Shown here: positions 7,676 to 14,508 of the stretch, in pieces | Layout: every line of letters starts with the position of its first letter | How positions within the stretch are numbered: position 1 is the first letter of the stretch | Source: Rubrobacter sp. | GTDB lineage: Bacteria; Actinomycetota; Rubrobacteria; Rubrobacterales; Rubrobacteraceae | DNA length: 15,888 nt | Reading direction: 5' to 3' | NCBI GenBank assembly: GCA_016781775.1 | Contig: JADDPR010000439.1 | Location: forward strand, 2,186-18,073 | The notes under the pieces: model-generated | What the model saw: the letters and a program-made list of their open reading frames with translations, nothing else | Database searches by the model: none | What the model was told of the DNA's origin: nothing | Position numbers and translations under genes: made by a program

Positions 7676-7711
7676 CCGGCCGCAACGGCCGGACGTCGCC
7701 GGCAGAGCCGG
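7676..7711 (-). other. two GC-rich hairpins in the 5' leader of the iron transporter mRNA
   Basis: CCGGCCG-caa-CGGCCGG (7676-7692) is a perfect 7-bp stem with a 3-nt loop; CCGGC-aga-GCCGG (7699-7711) is a perfect 5-bp stem. Both lie between the predicted transcription start (about 7731) and the ribosome-binding site (7655-7660). They may stabilise the transcript or act as an attenuator; there is no U tract after them. Confidence 0.4.
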
Positions 7712-7737
7712 TGCGGCCCGTTCCATCCGGCTCACTT

Positions 7738-7766
7738 TTTATAATGACAATCGTTTGCAATAACAA
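7738..7766 (-). promoter_or_regulatory. promoter of the iron transporter operon
   Basis: On the minus strand, -35 TTGTTA (7761-7766), a 17-nt spacer and -10 TATAAA (7738-7743) form a good sigma-70-type promoter. The predicted start is near 7731, giving a leader of about 80 nt. The spacer is filled by the Fur-type operator, so a bound repressor would block polymerase. Confidence 0.7.
7740..7758. promoter_or_regulatory. Fur-type operator (imperfect)
   Basis: The 19 bases match the classical Fur consensus (GATAATGATAATCATTATC) at 14 positions. As a 7-1-7 site it is TGACAAT (7745-7751), C, GTTTGCA (7753-7759), with 4 of 7 right-arm bases matching the ideal ATTGTCA. The left half is the same as in the perfect site at 10051. 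It lies between the -35 and -10 of the fbp promoter and in the divergent gap upstream of the glycosyltransferase, so it could act on both. A related Zur or PerR regulator cannot be excluded. Confidence 0.65.
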
Positions 7767-7907
7767 CACGTGCAGGGTAGTTTACGCTGCGGGCGTAAGT
7801 CAAGCTCCCCGCGCGCCCGGTGTGAGCGGGGTCACCCCAGGTGCGAGAGGTTTCGGGGAGGGGCGCTCCGTCGCGTTTGCTCAGGCAGGGCGAGGGGTCC
7901 CTTACGC

Positions 7908-9947
7908 GTGTTAGGGGCCCTTCTACTTTTGGGTTCGTTCTACCTTCCGGGGCACTTTCTGGGCGGGGCTCTCGTTCGCAAGGGCGACGGCTGGGGCGAG
8001 GCGGTGATGCTGCGGTTGGCCGCGAGCACGGCGGTCGCCGCCCCCGTTCTGGTCGGCCTCGCCGTCGCCGGGTGGTTTACGTTTTTGGCCGTCGTCGGGA
8101 GTTTCGGGGCGTGCGCGGTCGTCGCCTGGTTCTGGGCGAGGCGACGGGAGGGCTTCGTGGCGAGGTTCTCGGGCTGGGACGCGGCGGTCCTCGCGCTCGT
8201 GGGGGGGAGCTTCGCGCTCTACGCCGCGCGCCCGGCCGAGTACGTGATCAACAGCCGCGACCCCGGGGTGTACACCCTGATCGCCGACAGGCTGGCGCGC
8301 ACGGGCGAATTTTTCGTACGCGACCCGCTCGTCGGGGCCGTCGCTGCTTTCCACGACTTCAGAAGGGGGGAGAAGTACCCCGGTCTATATATCTACGGGG
8401 AGGACCTCCTGGTGCCGCAGTTCTTCCCCGGGCCGTTCGGCTTCCTGGGCTTCGGCAACCTCGTCGGTGGGCTGTGGGGCAGCTTCTACGTGGTGCCCGT
8501 CTTCGGGGCCCTGGCGGTGGGCATGGCCTTTTTGCTCGGCTCGGAGCTCTTCGGACGGTGGGCAGGGGCTCTAGGAGCGGCTCTTCTGGCGACGAGCTAC
8601 GCTCAGGTCTGGTGGGCCCGCCACCCCTCGAGCGAGATCGCGACCCAGTTTTTCGTCCTCGCGGGGTTGTGGATTCTGGCCCGATTCGTCCGCAGGGGCG
8701 GCGCGGGGACGGGCGTCATGGCCGGCCTGCTCCTCGGAGGGGCGATGCTGGTGCGGGTGGACGCTTTCCTGGCCGCTGCGGCCCTGCCCCTGCTCGCCGG
8801 GTACGACCTCTTCGTGGGGAGGCAGGTGCGGCGCTGGCTGTATCCCGCCGTCCCGCTCGTGCTCGCCGGCCTCGCCGGACTGCTCTACCTCAATACGATC
8901 GCGGGTCGGTACCTCAACTTGATCTACGGCCGCCACGACCTGGACGAGGCATTGAAGCTGGCCCCGCATGCCCTCGTCGCCGCGACCGTCCTCGCCGGCG
9001 TCCTCTGGGCCGTCCGCCGCCTGTACGGGGGGCGGGTGGACGTGTGGCTGCGGGTGAGGGGCGGGCGCGTGGCCGTGGCCGGCGCCCTCGTCGTAGTGGG
9101 GGTCGCGCTCTGGGGTTACTTTGTCCTCCCGGTCCCGTGGGAGAACCTCCCCGTCGACTCGAGGGACTACGACGCCTACCGGGAGCAGATTCTGGTGCGC
9201 CTCACGTGGTTTATCACGCCTCCGGTGGCGCTCCTCGCGCTTCTCGGGTTCGTGCTTGCGGCACGCCGCCCGAACGCGGCCCGGATGCTCCTTTTCGGAG
9301 CGGTCCTGAGCTTCGGCATCCTGTATACCTTGGTCCCCAACGTGGCGCCGGACCTCCCGTGGGCCACGCGACGGTTCGTGCCGACGGTCTTCCCCGGAGT
9401 GTCCCTGCTCGCCGGTTTCGCCGCCGTGGAGGCCGGCAGGTGGGCGTCCCGTCTCCTCGGCCCACGAGCGGGCCTCGCCCTGACGGGCGCCCTCGCGGTC
9501 GTAGCGTGCGCGTGGACGTTGCACACGACGGGTCCCATCCTCACTTTCAGGGAGCTCGAGGGGGCCGTTGCGGCGTTCGACAGGGTCGAGAGCGGCATCC
9601 CCGAGGCCGACGTGGTCTTCGTGGAGGTGCCGGACGCCACGGACCGTTCCGCCTCTACCTTCGAATATCTTTACGGCCGCCCGGTCCTGCCCTACAGCCG
9701 CGACCGCTTCCGGCGCGAGCGGGACGAGCTAAAGGAGGCCGGACTCCTCGACGACGCCCTGTACGTCACGCTCGAGGGCATGCCGGCCCCGCTCATCTCG
9801 CGTTATGAATTCGACGAAGTGGCCCGCGAAGAGGCCGTCCTCCCCCGCCTGGATCCCATCGAAGGAAACGAGGAGGGGCTCTCCATGCGGATCGAACCCC
9901 TCCACTTGACTTACAGGGTCTTCCGCGTAGAGGCCGAGACCCGCTAG
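7908..9947 (+). CDS. polytopic membrane glycosyltransferase, GT-C type (copy 1)
   Basis: This is a large integral-membrane protein of 679 aa, with about 11-13 hydrophobic helices and extracellular-looking loops, as in GT-C transferases (ArnT/PMT/RgtA-like) that move sugars from polyprenyl-phosphate donors on the outer face of the membrane. The first loop carries R117-D118-P-G-V-Y, where Asp118 is placed like the catalytic acidic residue of that fold. Other motifs shared with the second copy are F-H-D-F, L-L-V-P-Q-F-F-P-G-P-F, L-G-S-E-L-F-G-R-W-A-G, S-Y-A-Q-V-W-W, V-R-V-D-A-F and N-V-A-P-D-L-P-W-A-T-R-R-F-V-P. A soluble segment of about 120 residues forms the C-terminus. GTG 7908 is chosen by alignment with copy 2 and a GAGGGG site (7892-7897); upstream codons read as Arg-rich nonsense. 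Donor and acceptor are unknown. Confidence 0.8.
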   Translation: MLGALLLLGSFYLPGHFLGGALVRKGDGWGEAVMLRLAASTAVAAPVLVGLAVAGWFTFLAVVGSFGACAVVAWFWARRREGFVARFSGWDAAVLALVGGSFALYAARPAEYVINSRDPGVYTLIADRLARTGEFFVRDPLVGAVAAFHDFRRGEKYPGLYIYGEDLLVPQFFPGPFGFLGFGNLVGGLWGSFYVVPVFGALAVGMAFLLGSELFGRWAGALGAALLATSYAQVWWARHPSSEIATQFFVLAGLWILARFVRRGGAGTGVMAGLLLGGAMLVRVDAFLAAAALPLLAGYDLFVGRQVRRWLYPAVPLVLAGLAGLLYLNTIAGRYLNLIYGRHDLDEALKLAPHALVAATVLAGVLWAVRRLYGGRVDVWLRVRGGRVAVAGALVVVGVALWGYFVLPVPWENLPVDSRDYDAYREQILVRLTWFITPPVALLALLGFVLAARRPNAARMLLFGAVLSFGILYTLVPNVAPDLPWATRRFVPTVFPGVSLLAGFAAVEAGRWASRLLGPRAGLALTGALAVVACAWTLHTTGPILTFRELEGAVAAFDRVESGIPEADVVFVEVPDATDRSASTFEYLYGRPVLPYSRDRFRRERDELKEAGLLDDALYVTLEGMPAPLISRYEFDEVAREEAVLPRLDPIEGNEEGLSMRIEPLHLTYRVFRVEAETR

Positions 9948-9994
9948 AATCGCTCCCCGCTCCACAATCCCAAGAGCCGATAACCGCCCCCCGT

Positions 9995-10026
9995 GTGATC
10001 GAAGTCAATGATCGAGATCACTTCGA
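9995..10026. repeat. cluster of nested short repeats between glycosyltransferase 1 and the Fur-type promoter
   Basis: TGATCGA occurs at 9996-10002 and 10009-10015 (13-nt period). The second copy is half of a palindrome, TGATC-ga-GATCA (10009-10020). TCGAAGT (9999-10005) and ACTTCGA (10020-10026) are inverted around it. The arrangement looks like a protein-binding site rather than a terminator, because it is not GC-rich and has no T tract. The function is unknown. Confidence 0.45.
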
Positions 10027-10049
10027 CTCTTCTCAGGCCCCTTCGGATA

Positions 10050-10079
10050 TTGACAATGATTGTCATTTTCAAATATGTT
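10050..10079 (+). promoter_or_regulatory. promoter of the LPTTG surface-protein gene
   Basis: A perfect -35 TTGACA (10050-10055) is followed after 18 nt by TATGTT (10074-10079), in the most AT-rich patch of the region. Transcription would start near 10086. The leader carries a hairpin, CGGGG...CCCCG (10098-10115), just before the strong ribosome-binding site AAAGGAG (10118-10124), 8 nt from the ATG. The Fur-type palindrome covers part of the -35 and the spacer. Confidence 0.65.
10051..10065. promoter_or_regulatory. Fur-family operator, perfect 7-1-7 palindrome
   Basis: TGACAATGATTGTCA is an exact inverted repeat of seven bases around one central base, the form bound by Fur-family regulators (Fur, Zur, PerR, Nur; Fur core TGATAATNATTATCA). 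It overlaps the -35 TTGACA, so binding should repress. The half-site TGACAAT is the same as at 7745, before the iron transporter, pointing to the same regulator and most simply to iron. Confidence 0.78.
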
Positions 10080-10132
10080 GCTCGCGTCGGTAAGCACCGG
10101 GGTCTTTCGGCCCCGAGAAAGGAGATGGGAAG

Positions 10133-10474
10133 ATGAGGAAGACGCTTGTGTTGGCGATCATGCTGGCTGTGATGCTGGTGGTCGCGGTACCGGCCTTCGC
10201 GCAGGGCGGTTCGGCGAGCGGCGGTGGTTCGGCGAGCGGTGGGGGGTCCGTTTCGGCTCAGCCCGCGGCCCCGGTCGCTCCGGAGCCGGCTCCGGCCGCC
10301 CCGGCCCAGTACGAGGCTCCGGCGGCGCCCGTGCAGGAGGTGGCCCCGGTCGAGCAGTACGCCGAGACGGAGCCGCTCCCGACCACCGGTGGCGTTTCTC
10401 CGGTTGCTTTGGCCTTCGTGGCGCTGGCTTCCGTGGGTGTGATCGGCCTGCTCGCGTTGCGGCGCAGGGCGTAG
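10133..10474 (+). CDS. sortase-anchored cell-wall protein with LPTTG signal, low-complexity stalk
   Basis: This is a secreted protein of 113 aa bound for covalent attachment to the cell wall. Residues 1-23 are a signal peptide (R2, K3, a long hydrophobic core, A-F-A ending). Residues 25-41 are Gly/Ser repeats (SASGGG twice) and 42-80 a Pro/Ala/Glu-rich stalk. The cell-wall sorting signal is complete: L82-P-T-T-G86, a hydrophobic helix (about 88-108) and the tail R-R-R-A. There is no recognisable ligand-binding domain, so the mature product is little more than a stalk of about 60 residues. It has its own Fur-type promoter, a strong AAAGGAG site and a terminator behind it, so it is probably transcribed alone. 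The sortase is not in the window. The role could be a spacer, a glycosylation acceptor or a wall-coat component; I cannot choose. Confidence 0.82.
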   Translation: MRKTLVLAIMLAVMLVVAVPAFAQGGSASGGGSASGGGSVSAQPAAPVAPEPAPAAPAQYEAPAAPVQEVAPVEQYAETEPLPTTGGVSPVALAFVALASVGVIGLLALRRRA

Positions 10475-10498
10475 GGCGCGACCTCTCGGGCACCTTTT

Positions 10499-10522
10499 GG
10501 GCGGGGCTTTCGGGTCCCGCCC
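10499..10522 (+). terminator. rho-independent terminator after the LPTTG gene
   Basis: GGGCGGG (10499-10505) pairs with CCCGCCC (10516-10522). One G-T and one G-C pair extend the stem inward to 9 bp, leaving the loop TTTCGG. It is followed by TTCTT, a short T-rich run. It lies 25 nt behind the stop codon and 31 nt before the next start. With so short a T run some read-through into the epimerase gene is likely. Confidence 0.65.
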
Positions 10523-10553
10523 TTCTTCGGTACCGACTGGATAGGAGAATCTG

Positions 10554-11522
10554 GTGAGCAAGGTGTTGGTTACGGGGGCTGCGGGGTTTATAGGCTCGCA
10601 CCTCGTGGATCGGTTGCTGGAGGCGGGGTACGAGGTCGTGGGGCTCGACTGCTTTACTGACTACTACTCGCCGGAGGCGAAACGGCGGAACCTCTCGCGG
10701 GCCCTCGCCCGAGAGCGGTTCACCCTGATCGAGGGCGACCTTCTGCACCTGGACCTCGACGACGTCGTCGCGGGGGTAGAGGGGGTGGCGCACCTGGCCG
10801 GGGAGCCCGGCGTGCGGTCCAGTTGGGGGGAGAGGTTCCCGACCTACCTCGAGCGCAACGTGCAGACCACGCAGCGGCTGCTCGAGGCGGCCTCGCGGGG
10901 AGGGCTGGGGCGCTTCGTCTACGCGTCTTCTTCCTCGATCTACGGGTCGAGCGACGGGGGGCCGGTGACCGAGGAAGGCGCGCTCAGGCCCGCCTCGCCT
11001 TATGGCATGAGCAAGGTCGCGGCGGAGGAGGTGATCGGCCTGTACGCGAGGGAGAGGGGGGTGCCCTCGACGCTGCTGCGCTACTTCACCGTCTACGGTC
11101 CGCGCCAGCGGCCGGAGATGGCCCTATCGCGCTTTATCTCCGCGATTTTGTCCGGGGAGCCCGTCGAGATCTTTGGTGATGGCGAGCAGGCGCGCGAGAT
11201 GACCTACGTCGCGGACGTCGTCGAGGCGACCGTCGCGGCCCTCGAGGCGGAGCCGAAGGAGAGGGTGCGGGCGTACAACGTCGGTGGGGGGACTCGCACG
11301 ACGGTCGGGAGCCTCGTAAACCTCGTTGGAGGGGCGATCGGGGAGAGGCCCGAGGCGCGCTACTGCCCGCCCGTCCCCGGAGACGTGCGCTCCACGTGGG
11401 CCGACCTCGAGCGTTCCAGATTGGAACTCGGCTACAATCCCCGGGTCACGCTCGAGGAGGGCGTGGAGGAGCAGGTGCGCTGGGCGCTCGCCGAACGGCG
11501 GGCCCTTGCCGCCGCGGTTTAA
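10554..11522 (+). CDS. NAD-dependent nucleotide-sugar epimerase/dehydratase
   Basis: This is an extended short-chain dehydrogenase that acts on a UDP- or dTDP-sugar in the cytoplasm, 322 aa. The NAD-binding G8-A-A-G-F-I-G14 opens the Rossmann fold. L-D-C-F-T-D-Y-Y follows at the ribose-binding strand, then L-A-G-E-P-G-V-R-S-S-W. The catalytic set is S-S-S-S-I-Y-G (124-131) and Y150-x3-K154, with R-Y-F-T-V-Y-G-P-R-Q-R-P in the substrate region. The D-Y-Y...G-V-R pattern is closest to UDP-glucuronate 4-epimerase and UDP-glucose 4-epimerase types; the exact substrate is not certain. The GTG start has AGGAG (10543-10547) 6 nt upstream. It is 6 nt ahead of the second glycosyltransferase and probably supplies its sugar donor. 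No promoter of its own is evident. Confidence 0.85.
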   Translation: MSKVLVTGAAGFIGSHLVDRLLEAGYEVVGLDCFTDYYSPEAKRRNLSRALARERFTLIEGDLLHLDLDDVVAGVEGVAHLAGEPGVRSSWGERFPTYLERNVQTTQRLLEAASRGGLGRFVYASSSSIYGSSDGGPVTEEGALRPASPYGMSKVAAEEVIGLYARERGVPSTLLRYFTVYGPRQRPEMALSRFISAILSGEPVEIFGDGEQAREMTYVADVVEATVAALEAEPKERVRAYNVGGGTRTTVGSLVNLVGGAIGERPEARYCPPVPGDVRSTWADLERSRLELGYNPRVTLEEGVEEQVRWALAERRALAAAV

Positions 11523-11528
11523 CCCCGG

Positions 11529-13576
11529 GTGATCGAAGCCGTCCTCATACTGCTTGTGCCGGTCGCGCTCTATCTGCCGGGTCATTTTCTGGGCGGCTCC
11601 CTTGTCCTGAAGGGCGACGGTTGGGCAGAGCTCGCGTTGCTGCGCCTCTCCTGCGCCATCGCCGTCGCCACGCCCGTTCTGCTGGCCCTTGCCCTGCTCC
11701 GGTGGTATCGGACGCCCGTGCTGCTGGGGTCTTTCGTGGTGGCCGCAATTGCGGCCTGGACGCTCGCACCGAGGGGAGCGCGTCCGGGCCGGCGGCCGGC
11801 CGGGCGTTGGGACCTCGCCCTCTACGCGCTGGTGGTTGCGAGCTTCTCGCTTTACGCCAACCCGGCGGAGTACGTGCTGAAGGACCGGGATCCGGGGGTT
11901 TACGCGGTGGTGGCCGCGAAGCTCGCCCGCACCGGGGAGCTCTTTACCCGCGACGGGCTCGTCGCCGCCGTCGCTTCCTTCCACGACTTCGCGGATGGGG
12001 CCAAGCATCCCAGCTTCTTTATACGGGGGGACAACCTCCTGGTACCGCAGTTCTTCCCCGGCCCGTTCGCCCTGATAGGGGTCGGTAACCTTGTAGGCGG
12101 CACCTGGGGGGGGCTGTACTTGGTGCCCGTCTTCGGGGCCCTCGCCGTAGGGGCGGCGTTCCTGCTCGGCTCCGAACTGTTTGGGCGGTGGGCGGGATTC
12201 CTGGGGGCGGCTCTTCTGGCTACAAGCTACGCTCAGGTCTGGTGGTCTCGCTACCCCTCGAGCGAGGTTTTGACCCAGTTCTTCGTCCTTGCAGGGTTAT
12301 GGCTCGCCGCGCGCTTCCTGCGAGGCGGCGGTGGGGGGACGGGCTTGGTGGCGGGGCTGCTCCTCGGCGGGGCGATCTGGTGCGGGTGGACGCCTTTCTG
12401 GCCGCGCTCGCGATACCGGTGCTCGTCGCGTACGATCTCCTCCTCGGGCGCCCGCTGCGGCGGTGGGCTTACGTGTGCGTTCCGCCGTTCCTTCTGGGCG
12501 GGGGAGCGCTCCTCTATCTCTGGACGGTCGGAGGCCGGTACTTGAACATCATCGAGGATCTCCACATCCCGGACGGGGCCTTACGCCCCGCCGCCTACGC
12601 CCTGAGCGCCTCGCTGCTCGCGGCGTTCGCCGTGTGGTGCGCGCGAAGGTGGGGGAGGGCCGGGATCGAGGGCCTGCTGGAGGTTCGCGGGCGAAGCTCC
12701 GCCCTACTTGCCGCCCTGGCCGTCTCCGGGGCGGCCGTGTGGGCTTACTTCGTGATGCCGGAGCCCTTGTCGGGGCTGCCGGAGTACTGGGGCGGACGCG
12801 AGGACCCCATGGCCGAGTTCCATGCCTACGATCGGCAGGTCCTGGTCAGGATGGTGTGGTTTATCACCCCCGTCGTGGCGATCCTGGGGATGGCCGGGTT
12901 TCTGCTCGCGTCGTACCGGCTCGACCGGGCGCGAGCCCTGTTTCTGGGTGCGGTCCTCTCGTTTGGGGTGCTCTACGTCGCCCTGCCGAACGTGGCGCCG
13001 GACCTCCCGTGGGCCACGCGCAGGTTCGTACCCGCCGTCTTCCCCGGGGTGAGCCTCCTCGCGGGGTATGCGGCGGTGGAGGCGGGGCGGGCCTTGGGAA
13101 GAGCGTGGGGCACGCGCGTTGGGATCGCCCTTGCAACGGCGCTGGCGGTCGTCGCGCTCGGCTGGTCGGTGCACGTGTCCTGGCCCATATATGGCGTGCG
13201 CGAGCTCGCGGGCGCCGTGGAGGGGATCGACCGACTCGAAAGGGCGCTGCCTCCGTCCCGTCTGATCTACGTCGAGACGCCCGCCGACGACTACGCAGCG
13301 ACCCTGGACTACCTCTACGGACGGCCGGTGCTGGTCTACGGGAGGGAGGAGTTTCTGAAAGAGATGCCGAAACTCCGCGAGGCCGGACTGCTGGAGGACG
13401 CCGCCTTCGTGACGATAAAGGAGTGGCCAAAACCCGTCTTCCCGGGGTTCAAGCTGCGCAAGGTCGGCGAGGAGAAGGTGAGCTTCCTCCGGCTCGAGGA
13501 CGGGTTCAAGGAGGTGCCGCGGGGGGTGTACGTGGAGCAGCAGGGGTTCAAGATCTTCGAGTTGGAGGCCAGGTGA
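11529..13576 (+). pseudogene. polytopic membrane glycosyltransferase, GT-C type (copy 2), broken by a one-base frameshift
   Basis: This is a paralogue of the transferase at 7908. The GTG at 11529 opens a frame that matches copy 1 from Y-L-P-G-H-F-L-G-G onward (R-D121-P-G-V-Y, F-H-D-F, L-L-V-P-Q-F-F-P-G-P-F, S-Y-A-Q-V-W-W) up to L-L-L-G-G-A. It then leaves the family pattern and stops at 12545. The family pattern resumes in another frame with L-V-R-V-D-A-F and continues to the TGA at 13576. Copy 1 reads GGCGATGCTGG (8741-8751) where this copy reads GGCGATCTGG (12371-12380): one G is missing after 12376. Restoring it gives 682 aa against 679 for copy 1, with no other defect visible. It may be a recent mutation or a sequencing error. 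The epimerase stop is 6 nt upstream; the next gene overlaps by 4 nt. Confidence 0.82.
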
Positions 13577-14508
13577 AGAGACGGCTGGCGCTGATGATCG
13601 GCGGTCTGGGCGTGCTGGTCGCGCTCGCCTTCACGCTGGCGGGGGTCGACCTCCGGGGGGCGTGGGGGTATGCGGCGGACCATCCCCTGGAGGTGGCGCT
13701 CGCCGCGGCGGCCTACACGGCGGCGTTCTGGCTCAGGGCAGCGTCGTGGCGGCCGCTGATCGGGGCTGCGGTCCCCCTCCCGAAGCTCTTCAACCTCCTC
13801 ATGGGCGCCCTGTTTCTCAACCACGCCGCGCCGGCCAAGGCCGGAGACCTCGCCCGCATGTACGCCCTCTCCCGGCTGGTGCCCTCCGGTCGCGCGGTGG
13901 CGAGCGTCGTGCTGAGCAGGCTCATGGATCTCGTCGGCCTGCTCGGGGTGCTCGCGGCGGCGTTGGCCCTCGCGGGCGCCGGGGGGTGGGGGAGGCTCCT
14001 ACTTCCCGCCCTCGTCGTCGCGGGGATGGCCGGGGGACTGTTCCTGCTCGCCCGCCTGCGGCTGCCCGACGGGCTGAGCGGCCGGTTCGGCGCGGCCGGC
14101 CGGACCCTGGGCCGTGCGCAGGAGGCGTTAGGCGACACCACCCGCGGCGCCCTGCTGCGGTCGTTCGCGTTCGCGGCGCCGGCGTGTGTGCTCGAGGCCG
14201 GCATCCTCCACGTCGTGGGGCGGGGCTTGGGCCTCGGGCTCACGCCCGCGGAGGTCGTGGCCGCGACCTGCTTTGCGGTGCTCGTCGCGGCCGTGCCGCT
14301 CACGCCCGGGGCGATAGGCACCTACGAGGCCGGGATGGTGGCGATCCTGCTGGCCTTCGGAGTTTCGGCGGAGGCCGCCTTCGCTGCCGCCGTTATCACG
14401 CACGCCATGAAGTTCTTGTACGCTTTCGCAGCCGCGCCCTTCGCCTTCGGGGAGGGGCTCGCCGCACTCGAGAAAGGAAAGGTGAGGCCCGATGAAGCCC
14501 GCTTCTAA
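13573..14508 (+). CDS. flippase-like integral membrane protein (LPG-synthase TM / UPF0104 family)
   Basis: This is a 311-aa membrane protein with about eight hydrophobic helices, of the family shared by the transmembrane half of lysylphosphatidylglycerol synthase (MprF) and AglD-like proteins. Signature segments are F-L-N-H-A-A-P-A-K-A-G-D-L-A-R (81-95; usual form N-x3-P-x-R-x-G-E), S-R-L-M-D-L-V-G-L, and the late P-L-T-P-G-A-I-G-T-Y-E-A-G. There is no soluble lysyl-transferase domain, so it is not a complete MprF. Family members are thought to move or modify lipid-linked molecules, which fits a glycosyltransferase operon; the cargo is unknown. The GTG start overlaps the upstream stop (GTGA), with GGAGG (13564-13568) 4 nt before it. 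The next gene starts inside its 3' end, a sign of coupled translation. Confidence 0.82.
   Translation: MKRRLALMIGGLGVLVALAFTLAGVDLRGAWGYAADHPLEVALAAAAYTAAFWLRAASWRPLIGAAVPLPKLFNLLMGALFLNHAAPAKAGDLARMYALSRLVPSGRAVASVVLSRLMDLVGLLGVLAAALALAGAGGWGRLLLPALVVAGMAGGLFLLARLRLPDGLSGRFGAAGRTLGRAQEALGDTTRGALLRSFAFAAPACVLEAGILHVVGRGLGLGLTPAEVVAATCFAVLVAAVPLTPGAIGTYEAGMVAILLAFGVSAEAAFAAAVITHAMKFLYAFAAAPFAFGEGLAALEKGKVRPDEARF

Noticed and set aside
7828..7838. Short palindrome GGGGT-c-ACCCC upstream of glycosyltransferase 1
   Set aside because: At 5 bp in GC-rich DNA it is expected by chance and has no supporting context.
7841..9808. Second plus-strand frame of 655 codons inside glycosyltransferase 1
   Set aside because: It is Arg/Gly/Pro-rich with no hydrophobic pattern, whereas the overlapping frame has membrane helices and motifs repeated in the paralogue. 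It is a shadow frame.
10060..10557. Alternative plus-strand frame across the LPTTG gene
   Set aside because: It has an Arg/Gly-rich composition and starts inside the promoter. The 10133 frame has a strong ribosome site, a signal peptide and a complete sorting signal.
12360..12390. Programmed -1 frameshift joining the two halves of glycosyltransferase 2
   Set aside because: No slippery heptamer of the X-XXY-YYZ kind and no clear downstream stem is seen at the junction, and copy 1 simply has the extra base. A deletion or sequence error explains it better.
13573..14508. Annotation as lysylphosphatidylglycerol synthase (MprF)
   Set aside because: Only the transmembrane half is present. The soluble aminoacyl-transferase domain is absent, and the next gene is a phosphodiesterase.
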